A DNA stretch of 64,000 nucleotides from Tenacibaculum singaporense (lineage in GTDB: Bacteria > Bacteroidota > Bacteroidia > Flavobacteriales > Flavobacteriaceae): NCBI RefSeq assembly GCF_003867015.1, contig NZ_CP032548.1:310001-374000 (forward strand). The letters are read 5' to 3'. Below are positions 33,417-43,074 of this stretch, in pieces. Positions within the stretch are counted from its first letter, which is position 1; each line of letters opens with the position of its first letter. Position numbers and translations under genes: made by a program. The notes beneath the pieces were generated by a model. The model saw only the letters and a program-made list of their open reading frames with translations, was not told the origin of the DNA and did no database searches.

Positions 33417-35510
33417 ATGAAGTACATAAAAATTCTATTCTTATTTATTGTCGTTCAGGTTACTGCTCAACAAGGTGGTATGTGGATCCCTTCACTTTTA
33501 GAAGGAATGAACGAACAAGAAATGACTTCTTTAGGAAGTAAATTAACTGCCAAAGACATTTACGATGTAAACAACTCTAGTTTAAAAGATGCTATTGGGC
33601 ATTTTAATGGTGGTTGTACCAGTGAAGTTATTTCTCCTGAGGGATTAATATTAACCAATCACCACTGTGGTTTTGGGCAAATTCAATCACACTCTTCTTT
33701 AGAAAATGATTACCTAAAAGATGGTTTTTGGGCAATGAGTAAAAAAGAAGAATTGCCTAATGAAGGCTTATATGTTGAGTTTATTGTTCGTATTGACGAT
33801 GTAACTACCAAAGCGTTAAATGGTGTTACTAGTACAATGACTGAGCGTGAAAAACAATCGACTATTGATAAGAACATCAATGAAATTACAAAAAACGTAC
33901 AAAAAGAAACTTGGCAAAACATTAAGGTGAAGCCTTTTTACAAAGGAAATCAATATTTCTTATTTGTTACTGAAAAATTTGAAGATGTACGTTTAGTAGG
34001 AGCACCACCAAGTAGTATTGGAAAATTTGGTAGCGATACAGACAATTGGGTTTTTCCACGTCATACTGGAGATTTTTCATTATTCAGAATTTATGCTGAT
34101 AAAAACAATCGTCCTGCTAAGTACAGCAAAGACAATGTTCCTTACAAGCCGAAACACTTTTTACCAGTTTCTTTAGATGGAATTGAAGAAGGTGATTTTA
34201 CTATGGTTTTTGGTTTCCCAGGTCGTACTAATGAATATTTACCAGCTGTTGCTATTAAACATATTACACAAGAGTTTAACCCAAGTAACATTGCTATTCG
34301 TGAAGCTGCATTAAAAGAAATTGATGCACAAATGAAAGCTAGTGATGCTGTTCGTATTAAATATGCTTCAAAACAAGCACGTATTGCAAATGCTTGGAAA
34401 AAATGGATTGGTGAAAATCTAGGAATTAAAAAGAGTAATGCTATTGCAGAGCGTCAAGCTTTTGAAGCTACCTTCAAAAAAGCATTAAAGGAAAAAGGAT
34501 TAGAAAAAACCTACGGAAATATTCTTCCTGAGTTTGAAAAATTATATGCAGACTTTGCTGATATTAATATTAAAAGAAGAAACTTTATTGAGGTTTTCTT
34601 AGTTACCAACGAGTTGATGCAAATGACTTTTAGAGCGTATCAATTAGAACAAGTAGCCCTAAACAAACCTGAAAAGTTTGAAGAAGCTAGAACTTCTTTG
34701 GTAAATCGAATTAAAGGGATTCACAAAAACTTTGATGCAAATGTTGATAAAGGAGTGTTTAAAAATGTAATGTCATTATACAACCCTACTAATGTAGATG
34801 CTTCTATTTATGACAAAACAAGTTTTACTGATTTAGATAAAGCTTTACAATTATTAGAAGGAGACGCTAAAAAAGTAGTAAAAAACTTAAACAAAGATGC
34901 TGCTTACCAATATGCAAAGCCTATGATTGAAGAGTTTTATACTAAAATCAATCCTGAATTTCAACAGAAAAATCAGCCAATTACAGCGTTACAAAAAACA
35001 TACATGAAAGCATTAATGGAAGCATTACCTAATGCACGCTATTTCCCTGATGCTAACAGTACTTTGCGTGTTACGTATGGTCAAGTTCGTGGATACTCTC
35101 CTAGAGATGCTGTGTACTACAACCCTGTAAGTTATTTAGATGGTGTTATTGAAAAATACGTTCCTGGTGATTATGAGTTCGATGTTCCACAAAAATTACG
35201 TGATTTATATGACGCTAAGGATTTTGGACAATACACTGATAAAAACGGAAAAGTTCCTGTATGTTTCTTAGGTACAAATCACACCACAGGTGGTAACTCA
35301 GGAAGCCCTGCAATTGACGCACATGGAAACTTAATTGGATTAAACTTCGACCGTGTATGGGAAGGGACGATGAGTGATATGAATTACGATCCTGAAATTT
35401 GTAGAAATATTATGGTTGATGTTCGCTATGTATTATTTATTGTTGATAAATATGCAGGAGCAAAACACTTAATTAAAGAAATGAAGTTAGTACACCCAAA
35501 GAAAAAATAA
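33417..35510 (+). CDS. S46 dipeptidyl peptidase, DPP11-like (Asp/Glu-specific)
   Basis: A 697-residue periplasmic serine exopeptidase with a signal peptide (VQVTAQQ, cleaved ~residue 18). Catalytic residues: His82/His83 in TNHHCGFGQ and Ser628 in GNSGSPAID. In P. gingivalis the residue 18 positions after the catalytic serine separates the subtypes: Arg673 in DPP11 (acidic P1), Gly in DPP7 (hydrophobic P1). Here the matching position is Arg646 (NFDRVWEG), which points to DPP11 specificity. It releases dipeptides from peptides brought into the periplasm, fitting a protein-feeding marine flavobacterium. Single gene, ended by a terminator. Confidence 0.93.
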   Translation: MKYIKILFLFIVVQVTAQQGGMWIPSLLEGMNEQEMTSLGSKLTAKDIYDVNNSSLKDAIGHFNGGCTSEVISPEGLILTNHHCGFGQIQSHSSLENDYLKDGFWAMSKKEELPNEGLYVEFIVRIDDVTTKALNGVTSTMTEREKQSTIDKNINEITKNVQKETWQNIKVKPFYKGNQYFLFVTEKFEDVRLVGAPPSSIGKFGSDTDNWVFPRHTGDFSLFRIYADKNNRPAKYSKDNVPYKPKHFLPVSLDGIEEGDFTMVFGFPGRTNEYLPAVAIKHITQEFNPSNIAIREAALKEIDAQMKASDAVRIKYASKQARIANAWKKWIGENLGIKKSNAIAERQAFEATFKKALKEKGLEKTYGNILPEFEKLYADFADINIKRRNFIEVFLVTNELMQMTFRAYQLEQVALNKPEKFEEARTSLVNRIKGIHKNFDANVDKGVFKNVMSLYNPTNVDASIYDKTSFTDLDKALQLLEGDAKKVVKNLNKDAAYQYAKPMIEEFYTKINPEFQQKNQPITALQKTYMKALMEALPNARYFPDANSTLRVTYGQVRGYSPRDAVYYNPVSYLDGVIEKYVPGDYEFDVPQKLRDLYDAKDFGQYTDKNGKVPVCFLGTNHTTGGNSGSPAIDAHGNLIGLNFDRVWEGTMSDMNYDPEICRNIMVDVRYVLFIVDKYAGAKHLIKEMKLVHPKKK

Positions 35511-35543
35511 AACATTTTTCTACATAAAGAATAGCTTAAAAAG

Positions 35544-35574
35544 CGAGGTTTGTATTTCACAACCTCGTTTTTTT
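35544..35574. terminator. Bidirectional intrinsic terminator
   Basis: CGAGGTT…AACCTCG stem with T-runs on both strands, between convergent genes. Confidence 0.85.
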
Positions 35575-35623
35575 ATACAAAAAAAAGCCTTTAGAGATTG
35601 AACTCTTGGTTATCACCCTGCGA

Positions 35624-36922
35624 TTAAAAATATTGACCTATACCAAATACAAATCCTTTTGATGCATTCTTTGTAAGTCCATGTCCATAATCAATTCTAA
35701 AAATTGCGTTGAATATTTTTTTATTGATAAAACGTAAGCCGATACCAGAATACATTCTAACATTATCACTATCTACAAAATCACTTAATCCTCCTCCAGG
35801 CTTTCGCCAAGTTCCAACATCCGTAAAGATGTTTCCTTGTAAAACAAACCATTTCTTTTCATACAAAGTATAACGATACTCTGTATTTAAAACAATGCTT
35901 CCTGTTCCTCTATCAACTAAAATACCAACACCTCGTAAATTCAAATTATTATCTAAAGCAAATGGAGCAAATGGAGTATCATCATTAGATGACAAACCAA
36001 AACGCAATCTGTTTGCCCAATTTCCTTTTTCACCTATTCTTTTAAAGTAAAAAAAGTCATTCCAAAAAATTAAAAAATCATTCTGATATTCATTTTCAGA
36101 AGTTACATATTGTCCATGAAACTCATTTTTTATCCCATTGATGTACTGATAATTATAATCTAGATTATCAAAAACATAAATTAGCTTCAGTAGCTTTTTA
36201 TCTACATTTAACTCAGCAGGAACATCCGATGAAGTGCTTCCGTTTAAATAGCTATATTTTTCTTTAAAAAAATTGATTCCAAACTGAAACTGATTTTTAA
36301 AATCGTGTTGGTATAAAGCCAAAGCTTCATAAGAGATATTCTGATACTTATAATTGGCCGATTCACTATCAAAATACAGTGGTTCTTCACTCGTCCAGTT
36401 TTGATGACTTAATGACACCCCCCATTTTGCTGAAAATAACGTAGGAGCCTTAAAGTTAATTCCATAAGAATCAAAACCATTGTATTGGTAAAACGCACCT
36501 AAGGTCATGTTCCTCCCCAAAAAGTTATACTCACCCACTCCAATTCTGTAGGCTAATCTTTGATTGATCGTTTTGTGAAAATTGACTTCTGGAATTATTG
36601 TAAAGTTCTCTTCTACAGTTACAATAACATTACATTTACCCTCAGAACATGATGTTTTAAAATACGCATTAGAAATTGCTGGTAAGCGCTTCAAACGAAT
36701 CATATCTTCTTTTAATACCATTGAATCAAGCACTTTATTTTCTTTTGATTTCAGTATTTTCTTTAAGACATGTGCTTTCGTTTTTTTGGCTCCTGAAAAA
36801 GTAATCTTTTCTATACTTTTTTCTTGTGAATAACAGTTTACAGACAACCAAAATGTTACAAGAATTATTGTCTTCAAGAAAAATAGATGCTTATTTTTAT
36901 ATTTCTCATTTACTATTTTCAT
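35624..36922 (-). CDS. BamA/TamA-family (Omp85-like) outer-membrane protein
   Basis: A 432-residue protein: signal peptide (~1-32, ending NCYSQ), one POTRA-like domain (~34-105: IEKITFSGAKKTKAHVLKKIL, RLKRLPAISNAYF) and a C-terminal barrel of the surface-antigen D15 type that ends in VFGIGQYF. One POTRA is fewer than the five of BamA, so this is a smaller Omp85 relative for export or insertion of surface components. Its start overlaps the end of the GH113-like gene by 17 bases, which points to coupled expression. Confidence 0.85.
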   Translation of the reverse strand: MKIVNEKYKNKHLFFLKTIILVTFWLSVNCYSQEKSIEKITFSGAKKTKAHVLKKILKSKENKVLDSMVLKEDMIRLKRLPAISNAYFKTSCSEGKCNVIVTVEENFTIIPEVNFHKTINQRLAYRIGVGEYNFLGRNMTLGAFYQYNGFDSYGINFKAPTLFSAKWGVSLSHQNWTSEEPLYFDSESANYKYQNISYEALALYQHDFKNQFQFGINFFKEKYSYLNGSTSSDVPAELNVDKKLLKLIYVFDNLDYNYQYINGIKNEFHGQYVTSENEYQNDFLIFWNDFFYFKRIGEKGNWANRLRFGLSSNDDTPFAPFALDNNLNLRGVGILVDRGTGSIVLNTEYRYTLYEKKWFVLQGNIFTDVGTWRKPGGGLSDFVDSDNVRMYSGIGLRFINKKIFNAIFRIDYGHGLTKNASKGFVFGIGQYF

Positions 36923-37913
36923 ACATCTTTTTTATAGTCAATTCTGCTGGTTTGTTTTGAGGTGTAAACCTATTGTTATCTTCCCCTCCAACTTCTTTAT
37001 GATTATGAAACCATTTCCAAACAAAACCACCAGCAAACCAATCTTCTTTCCAAAATTGATTATACAAAGCTTGTAATGCTTTTTGTTGATTTTCTAAATT
37101 GACATCTCCTTCTATTCTGCCTGAGTTCCATGGTTCTTTCCCCGTAAAATTTACACTTCTGTACCCATACTCAGTAAATAAAACAGGCTTATTAAACTTA
37201 CTTTGAACCTGAATAACCTCATTTTTGTGGGGTTGCCAACCTTTTTCAAAATCTTTAAGAGTGGGGGATTTTTGATCACTTAACGGAAAATAAGCATCAA
37301 TTCCTATAAAATCTAAATCCTCCCAAAAGTCTACTCGCTTAAATTCGTCCCAATTTGCTGCATAGGTCAATTTTCCAAAGTATACCTTTCTAATTTTTTT
37401 AATGAGTTTTTTCCAATATTCTGGTCTGTTTTTTACAAACTGCTCCAATTCTGTTCCAATACAAAAAATTTCTGCATTAATTTCTTCTGCTACTTTGGCA
37501 AAAGCAAGAATAAAGTCTTCATACGATCGTTCTAATTTTCTCCATTCATCTTCGGAATTCATTTTTATAGATCCTGTATACACACCATTCCAAACCCAAA
37601 TTTGTGGTTTCAACATAATCTTTATTTTACTTTGTTGAAACTCTTTGGCATATTGTTTCACACCTTCTTTTGTCTCTCCAAACCATTGTTTCTTAGAGTT
37701 ATAAATCACATTTGGAGATGATAAATTTTTAACAAATCCAAAAGGCATCAGTGTAACATAATTTGCTGATACCTTTTTTACATCATCAATATGTTGATTT
37801 GTTATCTCTTTTGAAGAAGCAACAAAACTAACACCATTTATCTTTTTTGACTGACTCGTACAAGAGCCCATAAAAAGGATAAAGCTTACTAAAAGGAGTT
37901 TTAAAGTTTTCAT
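36906..37913 (-). CDS. GH113-like glycoside hydrolase lipoprotein
   Basis: A 335-residue TIM-barrel protein with lipobox LFMGSC (Cys18). Features of the GH113/GTA-like clan are ISFVASSKEI-like opening, FGFV, LKPQIWVWNGVYTG, IFCIGTELEQF (Glu after strand 4, candidate acid/base), DFIGIDAYFP and PVLFTEYGYRS (candidate nucleophile Glu), and GGFVWKWF. GH113 includes beta-mannanases, but I recall Bacteroidota homologues annotated only as glycoside hydrolase, so the glycan is not known. It is upstream of, and overlaps, the Omp85-like gene. Confidence 0.82.
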   Translation of the reverse strand: MKTLKLLLVSFILFMGSCTSQSKKINGVSFVASSKEITNQHIDDVKKVSANYVTLMPFGFVKNLSSPNVIYNSKKQWFGETKEGVKQYAKEFQQSKIKIMLKPQIWVWNGVYTGSIKMNSEDEWRKLERSYEDFILAFAKVAEEINAEIFCIGTELEQFVKNRPEYWKKLIKKIRKVYFGKLTYAANWDEFKRVDFWEDLDFIGIDAYFPLSDQKSPTLKDFEKGWQPHKNEVIQVQSKFNKPVLFTEYGYRSVNFTGKEPWNSGRIEGDVNLENQQKALQALYNQFWKEDWFAGGFVWKWFHNHKEVGGEDNNRFTPQNKPAELTIKKMYENSK

Positions 37914-37934
37914 TACTCCTCTAATTTACTACTT

Positions 37935-38804
37935 TTAAAATAATGCTCGTAATCCTAAATTAAAGCTTTGCCCCAATCCGTTATTTGTTCCTCTAACAAA
38001 GTTACTGTACAATACTTCCAAGTTTAAAACACTAGTTAATTGATATTTTCCTCCCAAACCTAAAGCTGTGTAATCTTGTGTAAAATCTCCAAACCTTTGT
38101 GAATGTTGAGAAAAAACTAATACGGTAGACTTTTCATTCGGAAAATAACTAAAGAAAATTCCTGGTGCTAACAAAAAAGTATTGTTCGCAAAGCTATTAT
38201 CATCACCAAAATTGTACTCAGTGTTTAATTCAGTAAATAGCTGCCATTTTCCACTAGAAAAAGTATAATCGTAAAAAAATCGGTTTTGAAAAGTCCATGC
38301 TGTTTGATCTAAAAAGACACCATTTTCTGTTTCATTACTCACTAAAGGAATATGTATTGCTGATTGAACGGAAAAGTTTCCTACATTTTTTAATGGTTGA
38401 AACTTAATAGCTGGTGCAATTGATGTAATTCCTTTTCTTTCAGAGTTTGGATTATCTTCTAAACTAAATACTGATAATGCTTGACGTCCTCCAATTGTGT
38501 TGGAACGAAACTCTACAATTGCTCCTACGTTAATGCGATTGTTTTTAGAAATTCCAGTGAAAGCCTCCAACGTTGAAGTAAAGTAGTTCTCTCTTAATTT
38601 CGATTTGGTGTTACCATCTGCATCGGCAAATTTTGTTTCTGTATATAGGTTATTAAACCATTTAATATCCCATTGACCATTATTTAAAAGTTTAGATGGT
38701 GTATACGTTTGAATATTTGATTTTTCTGCTTTATCATCTTGAGCATTTGAAAATTGTACTACAAAAAACAGTAAAACTGTAAGGCTAACTAGTTGTCGTT
38801 TCAT
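37935..38804 (-). CDS. Outer-membrane beta-barrel protein of unknown role
   Basis: A 289-residue protein with a signal peptide (FSNAQDD, ~21 residues). The mature part is a run of amphipathic strands (WQLFTELNTEYNFGD, PGIFFSYFPNE, FSQHSQRFGDFTQDYTAL, LGLGGKYQLTSVLNLEVLYSNFV cut short) and ends in NLGLRALF, a barrel closure. It resembles uncharacterised 'transporter'/porin-like barrels of Flavobacteria. It heads a leftward unit with the GH113-like (21-base gap) and Omp85-like genes, which suggests a shared surface function. Confidence 0.8.
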   Translation of the reverse strand: MKRQLVSLTVLLFFVVQFSNAQDDKAEKSNIQTYTPSKLLNNGQWDIKWFNNLYTETKFADADGNTKSKLRENYFTSTLEAFTGISKNNRINVGAIVEFRSNTIGGRQALSVFSLEDNPNSERKGITSIAPAIKFQPLKNVGNFSVQSAIHIPLVSNETENGVFLDQTAWTFQNRFFYDYTFSSGKWQLFTELNTEYNFGDDNSFANNTFLLAPGIFFSYFPNEKSTVLVFSQHSQRFGDFTQDYTALGLGGKYQLTSVLNLEVLYSNFVRGTNNGLGQSFNLGLRALF

Positions 38805-38828
38805 AAGGTTAATTTTTTATATAAATCA

Positions 38829-38926
38829 TAGGTCGTCTAAAAAAAACTTCTCTTACAAAACCCTATTATTTAAAATCATTCTAAATTCAATTCCTTTATT
38901 AAGTTCTTAACTTTAGCAACGACCTA
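38829..38926. repeat. 8-bp inverted repeat in a divergent promoter region
   Basis: TAGGTCGT (38829-38836) and ACGACCTA (38919-38926) are exact complements, 82 bases apart, between the divergently read barrel gene and redox/glycosyltransferase operon. It may be a pair of half-operators; by chance alone such a short repeat is not rare. Confidence 0.35.
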
Positions 38927-38944
38927 AACAGCAAATCAACATTT

Positions 38945-40288
38945 ATGGAGCACGTTGTTATTATTGGTAATGGAATTTCTGGAGTTACAGCCGCAAGGCA
39001 TATCAGAAAATTATCAGACAAAAAAATTACCATTATTTCTTCTGAAACTGATGAGTTCTTTTCAAGAACAGCTTTAATGTATGTGTACATGGGACACATG
39101 AAATTTGAACATACACAACCTTACGAATCTTGGTTTTGGAAAAAAAACAGAATCAATCTCAAAAAAGGTTTTGTTTCAAAAGTACATTCATCAGAAAAAG
39201 AAATAGCCTTTAGCACTGGAGAAAAACTGTCTTACGATAAGTTAATTATAGCCACTGGCTCTAAACCTAACAAGTTTGGTTGGCCTGGACAAGACTTAAA
39301 AGGTGTTATGGGAATGTATCATAAACAAGATTTAGAGGCTCTTGAACAATATGCTCCAAACAACAAAGTATGTAAAAGAGCTGTTATTGTTGGTGGAGGT
39401 TTAATTGGAATTGAACTTGCCGAAATGCTTCATAGCAGAAATATTCCTGTTACTTTTTTAGTTCGTGAAAATAGTTTTTGGGACAAAGTGTTACCCAAGG
39501 AAGAATCTGCCATGATAAATCGTGAAATTATAGAAAATCATATCGATTTACGATTAGGTGTAACTCTAAAAGAAATAAAATCAGATAAAAACGGATACGT
39601 TACATCTGTAATTATTGAAGAAACTGGTGAAGAAATACCTTGTAACGTTGTTGGTTTAACTGCTGGTGTTTCTCCAAATGTTGATTTTTTAAAAGGCTCG
39701 GAAATTGAGCTTGGTAGGGGAGTTAAAGTCAATCGTTTTTTAGAAACCAACATCAAAGATGTGTATGCAATTGGAGATTGTGCAGAACAACACGAAGCAA
39801 TTGGTTTACGTCGTCCTATTGAAGCCGTTTGGTACACTGGTAGAATGATGGGTGAAACCGTTGCGCAAACTATTTGTGGCAACCGAATTCAATATAAACC
39901 AGGACACTGGTTTAACTCAGCAAAGTTTATTGATATTGAATACCAAACCTATGGTTGGGTATGGCCACAACCTAAAAAAAATGAAGCGCATTTTTACTGG
40001 GAACATGAGAGTGGTAAAAAATGTATTCGAATTAACTACGATAAAAACACACAAGAATTCCTTGGCATAAATACATTAGGGATACGCATGCGTCATGAAT
40101 TTTTTGACAAAGTTTTGAATGAAAAGCAGTCTGTAACTTATACTTTAGAGCATTTAGCAGACGCAAACTTCGATCCTGAATTCTATAAACTTCACGAATC
40201 AGAAATTGTAGCAAAATTCAACAAAGAAAACAACACCAATATTCAATTAAAAAAGAAAAGCTGGAAGCGAATTTTCAGCAGAGTTTAG
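38945..40288 (+). CDS. FAD/NAD(P)-dependent oxidoreductase
   Basis: A 447-residue pyridine-nucleotide-disulfide-type reductase without the redox CxxxxC. FAD Rossmann motif IIGNGISGVTAA (~5-16), ATGSKP mid-motif, NAD(P) motif VIVGGGLIGIELAEML (~143-158) and the second FAD motif VYAIGDCAE (~277-285). The C-terminal ~100 residues (HFYWEHESGKKCIRINYD…) resemble those of rubredoxin/NirB-type reductases. It probably passes electrons from NAD(P)H to the polyferredoxin encoded one base later. First gene of a six-gene unit. Confidence 0.9.
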   Translation: MEHVVIIGNGISGVTAARHIRKLSDKKITIISSETDEFFSRTALMYVYMGHMKFEHTQPYESWFWKKNRINLKKGFVSKVHSSEKEIAFSTGEKLSYDKLIIATGSKPNKFGWPGQDLKGVMGMYHKQDLEALEQYAPNNKVCKRAVIVGGGLIGIELAEMLHSRNIPVTFLVRENSFWDKVLPKEESAMINREIIENHIDLRLGVTLKEIKSDKNGYVTSVIIEETGEEIPCNVVGLTAGVSPNVDFLKGSEIELGRGVKVNRFLETNIKDVYAIGDCAEQHEAIGLRRPIEAVWYTGRMMGETVAQTICGNRIQYKPGHWFNSAKFIDIEYQTYGWVWPQPKKNEAHFYWEHESGKKCIRINYDKNTQEFLGINTLGIRMRHEFFDKVLNEKQSVTYTLEHLADANFDPEFYKLHESEIVAKFNKENNTNIQLKKKSWKRIFSRV

Positions 40289-40289
40289 G

Positions 40290-41912
40290 ATGAAAATAAT
40301 AAAACAAACAGGTTTACTTCTATTCTTAATAGGATTAATCATTTTTTCAGGAGTAATTTTTACTGGTTTTTTTAATTTAAATCAATCAGAGTTAGACTCA
40401 TTTATTACTGAAAAAGGATATAAAAGCGAAATTATAAAAGAGGAACTCAGTAAAGCTATCGTTACCGATGAAAGCTTGAATATTTTTGAGTTTTCTAGTC
40501 GAGTTAGGAATGCCTATGAAGCATCTAACAATCATTACAATACTCTAATTGCTAAATACGATGCTGAAAAAAATTGGGATAAAAAAGGTGAACAATATCA
40601 ATATTTAATCTACGGTAAACCCCATACGCTAAGTTATGAATTGGCTAAAAAATCAGGCAATGGTTTTGTGAAAAACAACTCAGGATTGCTATGGTTACTT
40701 ACTTTTGGGTTAGGTATTTTGGGAGCGTTGTTATTTATACTTCCTAATTTTATAGTACTTGGTCCAAAAGGAATAAAGAATAATGGTATTTATTTAGAAG
40801 CTAGTACAAATCGAGGATGGATAGCTTGGTTAGTTTTAATTTACTTAGTTGTTTTTTACTTGTTGCTTTATTTTTTCCCTGATTATGTGGTGAACTGGAC
40901 TTTTATATTAGACCCTATCAGCAAATTTTTAAACGGTGGAGAAGCTAGCCAATGGTTTGTATATGGTTTTTTATACTGTGTGATTATGCTTACAATGGGA
41001 GTAAGAATGTATATAAAATACAGACATAACAAATATCAAGTTATTAGAACAACTTCTGTTTTATTCTTTCAAATTGTATTTGCCTTCCTTATTCCAGAAA
41101 TCATGACCAGTTTAAATATGCCTGGGTATGATTTTAAAAATGCTTTTCCGTTAGACTATGATTTCTTTTTTGAATGGAATTTAGATAGCTTGAGAAATAG
41201 CGGAGCTATTGGTTTATTTATTTTAGTTTGGGGTATTGTACTTACGCTTATCATTGTCCCTGTAATGGTATATTTCTTTGGAAAAAGATGGTATTGCTCT
41301 TGGGTTTGTGGTTGTGGTGGTTTAGCTGAAACTTTAGGTGATCCATACCGCCAGCATTCTGACAAAAGTATGAATGCATGGAAACTAGAGCGCTGGTTAA
41401 TACATAGTGTCTTAGTATTTTCGTTAATAATGACTGTTGTAACATTATACTGTTACTTTACTGGAGCACAATCTTTCCTTGGAATAAATTCTCAATGGAT
41501 TAAAGATACCTATAGCTTTTTAATAGGTGCTTGGTTTGCAGGAGTTATTGGTACCGGGTTTTATCCAATTTTTGGAAACCGTGTTTGGTGCCGTTTTGGT
41601 TGCCCTTTAGCTGCTTATTTAGGAATTGTACAACGTTTTAAATCTCGATTTAGAATTACTACCAATGGCGGACAATGTATTTCTTGCGGAAATTGTTCTA
41701 CGTATTGTGAACAAGGTATTGATGTACGTGCATATGCCCAAAAAGGAGAAAATATTGTTCGTGCAAGTTGTGTTGGTTGTGGAATTTGTTCGGCAGTATG
41801 TCCTCGTGGAGTATTAAAGTTGGAAAATGGTCCGGAAAAAGGACGTATCAATCCAACAGAGGTTTTATTAGGTAACGATGTTGATTTAATGAAATTGGTA
41901 AATGAAAAGTAA
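40290..41912 (+). CDS. Membrane polyferredoxin (NapH/CcoG-like 4Fe-4S protein)
   Basis: A 540-residue protein. Membrane segments lie at ~8-28, 133-155, 174-194, 250-268, 308-330, 373-392 and 404-424; a periplasmic domain of ~100 residues lies after the first. NapH/CcoG-like cysteine sites KRWYCSWVCGCGG and VWCRFGCP precede two 4Fe-4S ferredoxin motifs at 463-476 (CISCGNCSTYC) and 494-507 (CVGCGICSAVCPRG). Such proteins carry electrons across or to the membrane quinone/periplasm. Neighbour to the FAD oxidoreductase (1-base gap); the next gene overlaps by 11 bases. Confidence 0.9.
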   Translation: MKIIKQTGLLLFLIGLIIFSGVIFTGFFNLNQSELDSFITEKGYKSEIIKEELSKAIVTDESLNIFEFSSRVRNAYEASNNHYNTLIAKYDAEKNWDKKGEQYQYLIYGKPHTLSYELAKKSGNGFVKNNSGLLWLLTFGLGILGALLFILPNFIVLGPKGIKNNGIYLEASTNRGWIAWLVLIYLVVFYLLLYFFPDYVVNWTFILDPISKFLNGGEASQWFVYGFLYCVIMLTMGVRMYIKYRHNKYQVIRTTSVLFFQIVFAFLIPEIMTSLNMPGYDFKNAFPLDYDFFFEWNLDSLRNSGAIGLFILVWGIVLTLIIVPVMVYFFGKRWYCSWVCGCGGLAETLGDPYRQHSDKSMNAWKLERWLIHSVLVFSLIMTVVTLYCYFTGAQSFLGINSQWIKDTYSFLIGAWFAGVIGTGFYPIFGNRVWCRFGCPLAAYLGIVQRFKSRFRITTNGGQCISCGNCSTYCEQGIDVRAYAQKGENIVRASCVGCGICSAVCPRGVLKLENGPEKGRINPTEVLLGNDVDLMKLVNEK

Positions 41913-42378
41913 TGTTTTCATACTATGCTTTTTTATTACTTTCTCTTTAGTTGGGCAAAAAACATATCATAAATCATTTTATGAAGAAGGAACACTAAAA
42001 GAAGAAGGCTGGCTTGAAAATAATAAAAAAACCGATTATTGGATTTTTTATTATAAAAATGGAAACATTAAAAAAGAAGGTAGTTTTAAAAATAACCTTC
42101 CTGTTAAGTATTGGCATTTTTACTATGAAAACTCTTTTAAAAAAAAGGAAGGACATTTTATTAATGGATTACCAAACAAATGGTGGGTCTTTTACAATAA
42201 TAAAGGAGGTATTTATCAAAAATGTCAAATCAAAAACGACAAAAAAAATGGATACTGTTTGTTATACAAAAAACAAAAGTTAACAAAAGCTATAAAGTTT
42301 AAAGAAGGACTAAAGCTAAAAGAATGGAATAATTTGTCTTCTTTTGCAAAAGAAAACAATCTCAACGACTTAAAATAA
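41902..42378 (+). CDS. Secreted MORN/YwqK-like repeat protein
   Basis: A 158-residue protein with a signal peptide (FSLVGQ, ~19 residues) and four to five degenerate MORN-like repeats of ~22 residues (EEGTLKEEGWLENNKKTDYW, NGNIKKEGSFKNNLPVKYW, KKKEGHFINGLPNKWW). Databases often label such proteins 'YwqK family antitoxin', but no toxin is near and the signal peptide argues against that. It may bind lipid or a glycan at the membrane. It overlaps the polyferredoxin by 11 bases and is 3 bases before the next gene. Confidence 0.85.
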   Translation: MKSNVFILCFFITFSLVGQKTYHKSFYEEGTLKEEGWLENNKKTDYWIFYYKNGNIKKEGSFKNNLPVKYWHFYYENSFKKKEGHFINGLPNKWWVFYNNKGGIYQKCQIKNDKKNGYCLLYKKQKLTKAIKFKEGLKLKEWNNLSSFAKENNLNDLK

Positions 42379-42381
42379 TTA

Positions 42382-43074
42382 ATGAACCCACTTATAAAAG
42401 TTATCATCCCCGCATATAACGAACAAGATTCCATTGCCCATGTAATCAATGACATTCCTTCCATAGTAAGCGAGGTAATTGTTATTAGTAACAATTCAAC
42501 AGATAATACTGAAATCAATGCTAAAAATGCAGGTGCTACAGTACTTTCTGAAAATAGAAAAGGCTACGGATATGCTTGTTTAAAAGGGATGGAATATATT
42601 TCTATTAAAAAAGAAAAACCAGATATCGTTGTTTTTTTAGACGGAGATTATTCTGATTATCCTGAACAACTTACTGAGCTTGTTGCCCCAATAATGAATG
42701 ATAACATTGATTTTGTAATTGGTGCTCGTGTACAACGACTACGTGAAAAGGGTTCTATGACTCCTCAACAAGTTTTTGGTAATTGGCTAGCAACTACTTT
42801 GATGAAGTTGTTTTTTGGTGCAAAATTCACTGATTTAGGTCCTTTCAGAGCAATAAAATATGATAAACTACTAGCTTTAAACATGGAAGACAAAACGTAT
42901 GGATGGACAGTAGAAATGCAATTAAAAGCTTTGAAACAAAAATTAACTTATACAGAAATTCCTATGAAATATAGAAATAGAATTGGCGTTTCAAAGGTTT
43001 CAGGAACTGTAAAAGGTAGTATATTAGCCGGCATAAAAATTTTAGGTTGGATCTTTAAATATAGCTTTAAATAA
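42382..43074 (+). CDS. Glycosyltransferase family 2 (polyprenyl-phosphate type)
   Basis: A 230-residue GT2: VIIPAYNEQDSIAHVI, ISNNSTDNTE, ENRKGYGYACLKGMEY, and the metal/nucleotide site FLDGDYSDYPEQ. The DLGPFRAIKYD acceptor segment is like DPM/DPG synthases. No transmembrane anchor. It would load a sugar onto a polyprenyl or other lipid carrier at the cytoplasmic face. Its stop overlaps the start of the following GT2 by one base (TAATG). Confidence 0.92.
   Translation: MNPLIKVIIPAYNEQDSIAHVINDIPSIVSEVIVISNNSTDNTEINAKNAGATVLSENRKGYGYACLKGMEYISIKKEKPDIVVFLDGDYSDYPEQLTELVAPIMNDNIDFVIGARVQRLREKGSMTPQQVFGNWLATTLMKLFFGAKFTDLGPFRAIKYDKLLALNMEDKTYGWTVEMQLKALKQKLTYTEIPMKYRNRIGVSKVSGTVKGSILAGIKILGWIFKYSFK

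Noticed and set aside
41902..42378. Reading the MORN-like protein as an antitoxin of a toxin-antitoxin pair
   Set aside because: It has a signal peptide, sits in a redox/glycosyltransferase operon, and no toxin-like gene lies beside it; the 'YwqK antitoxin' label is a naming artefact.
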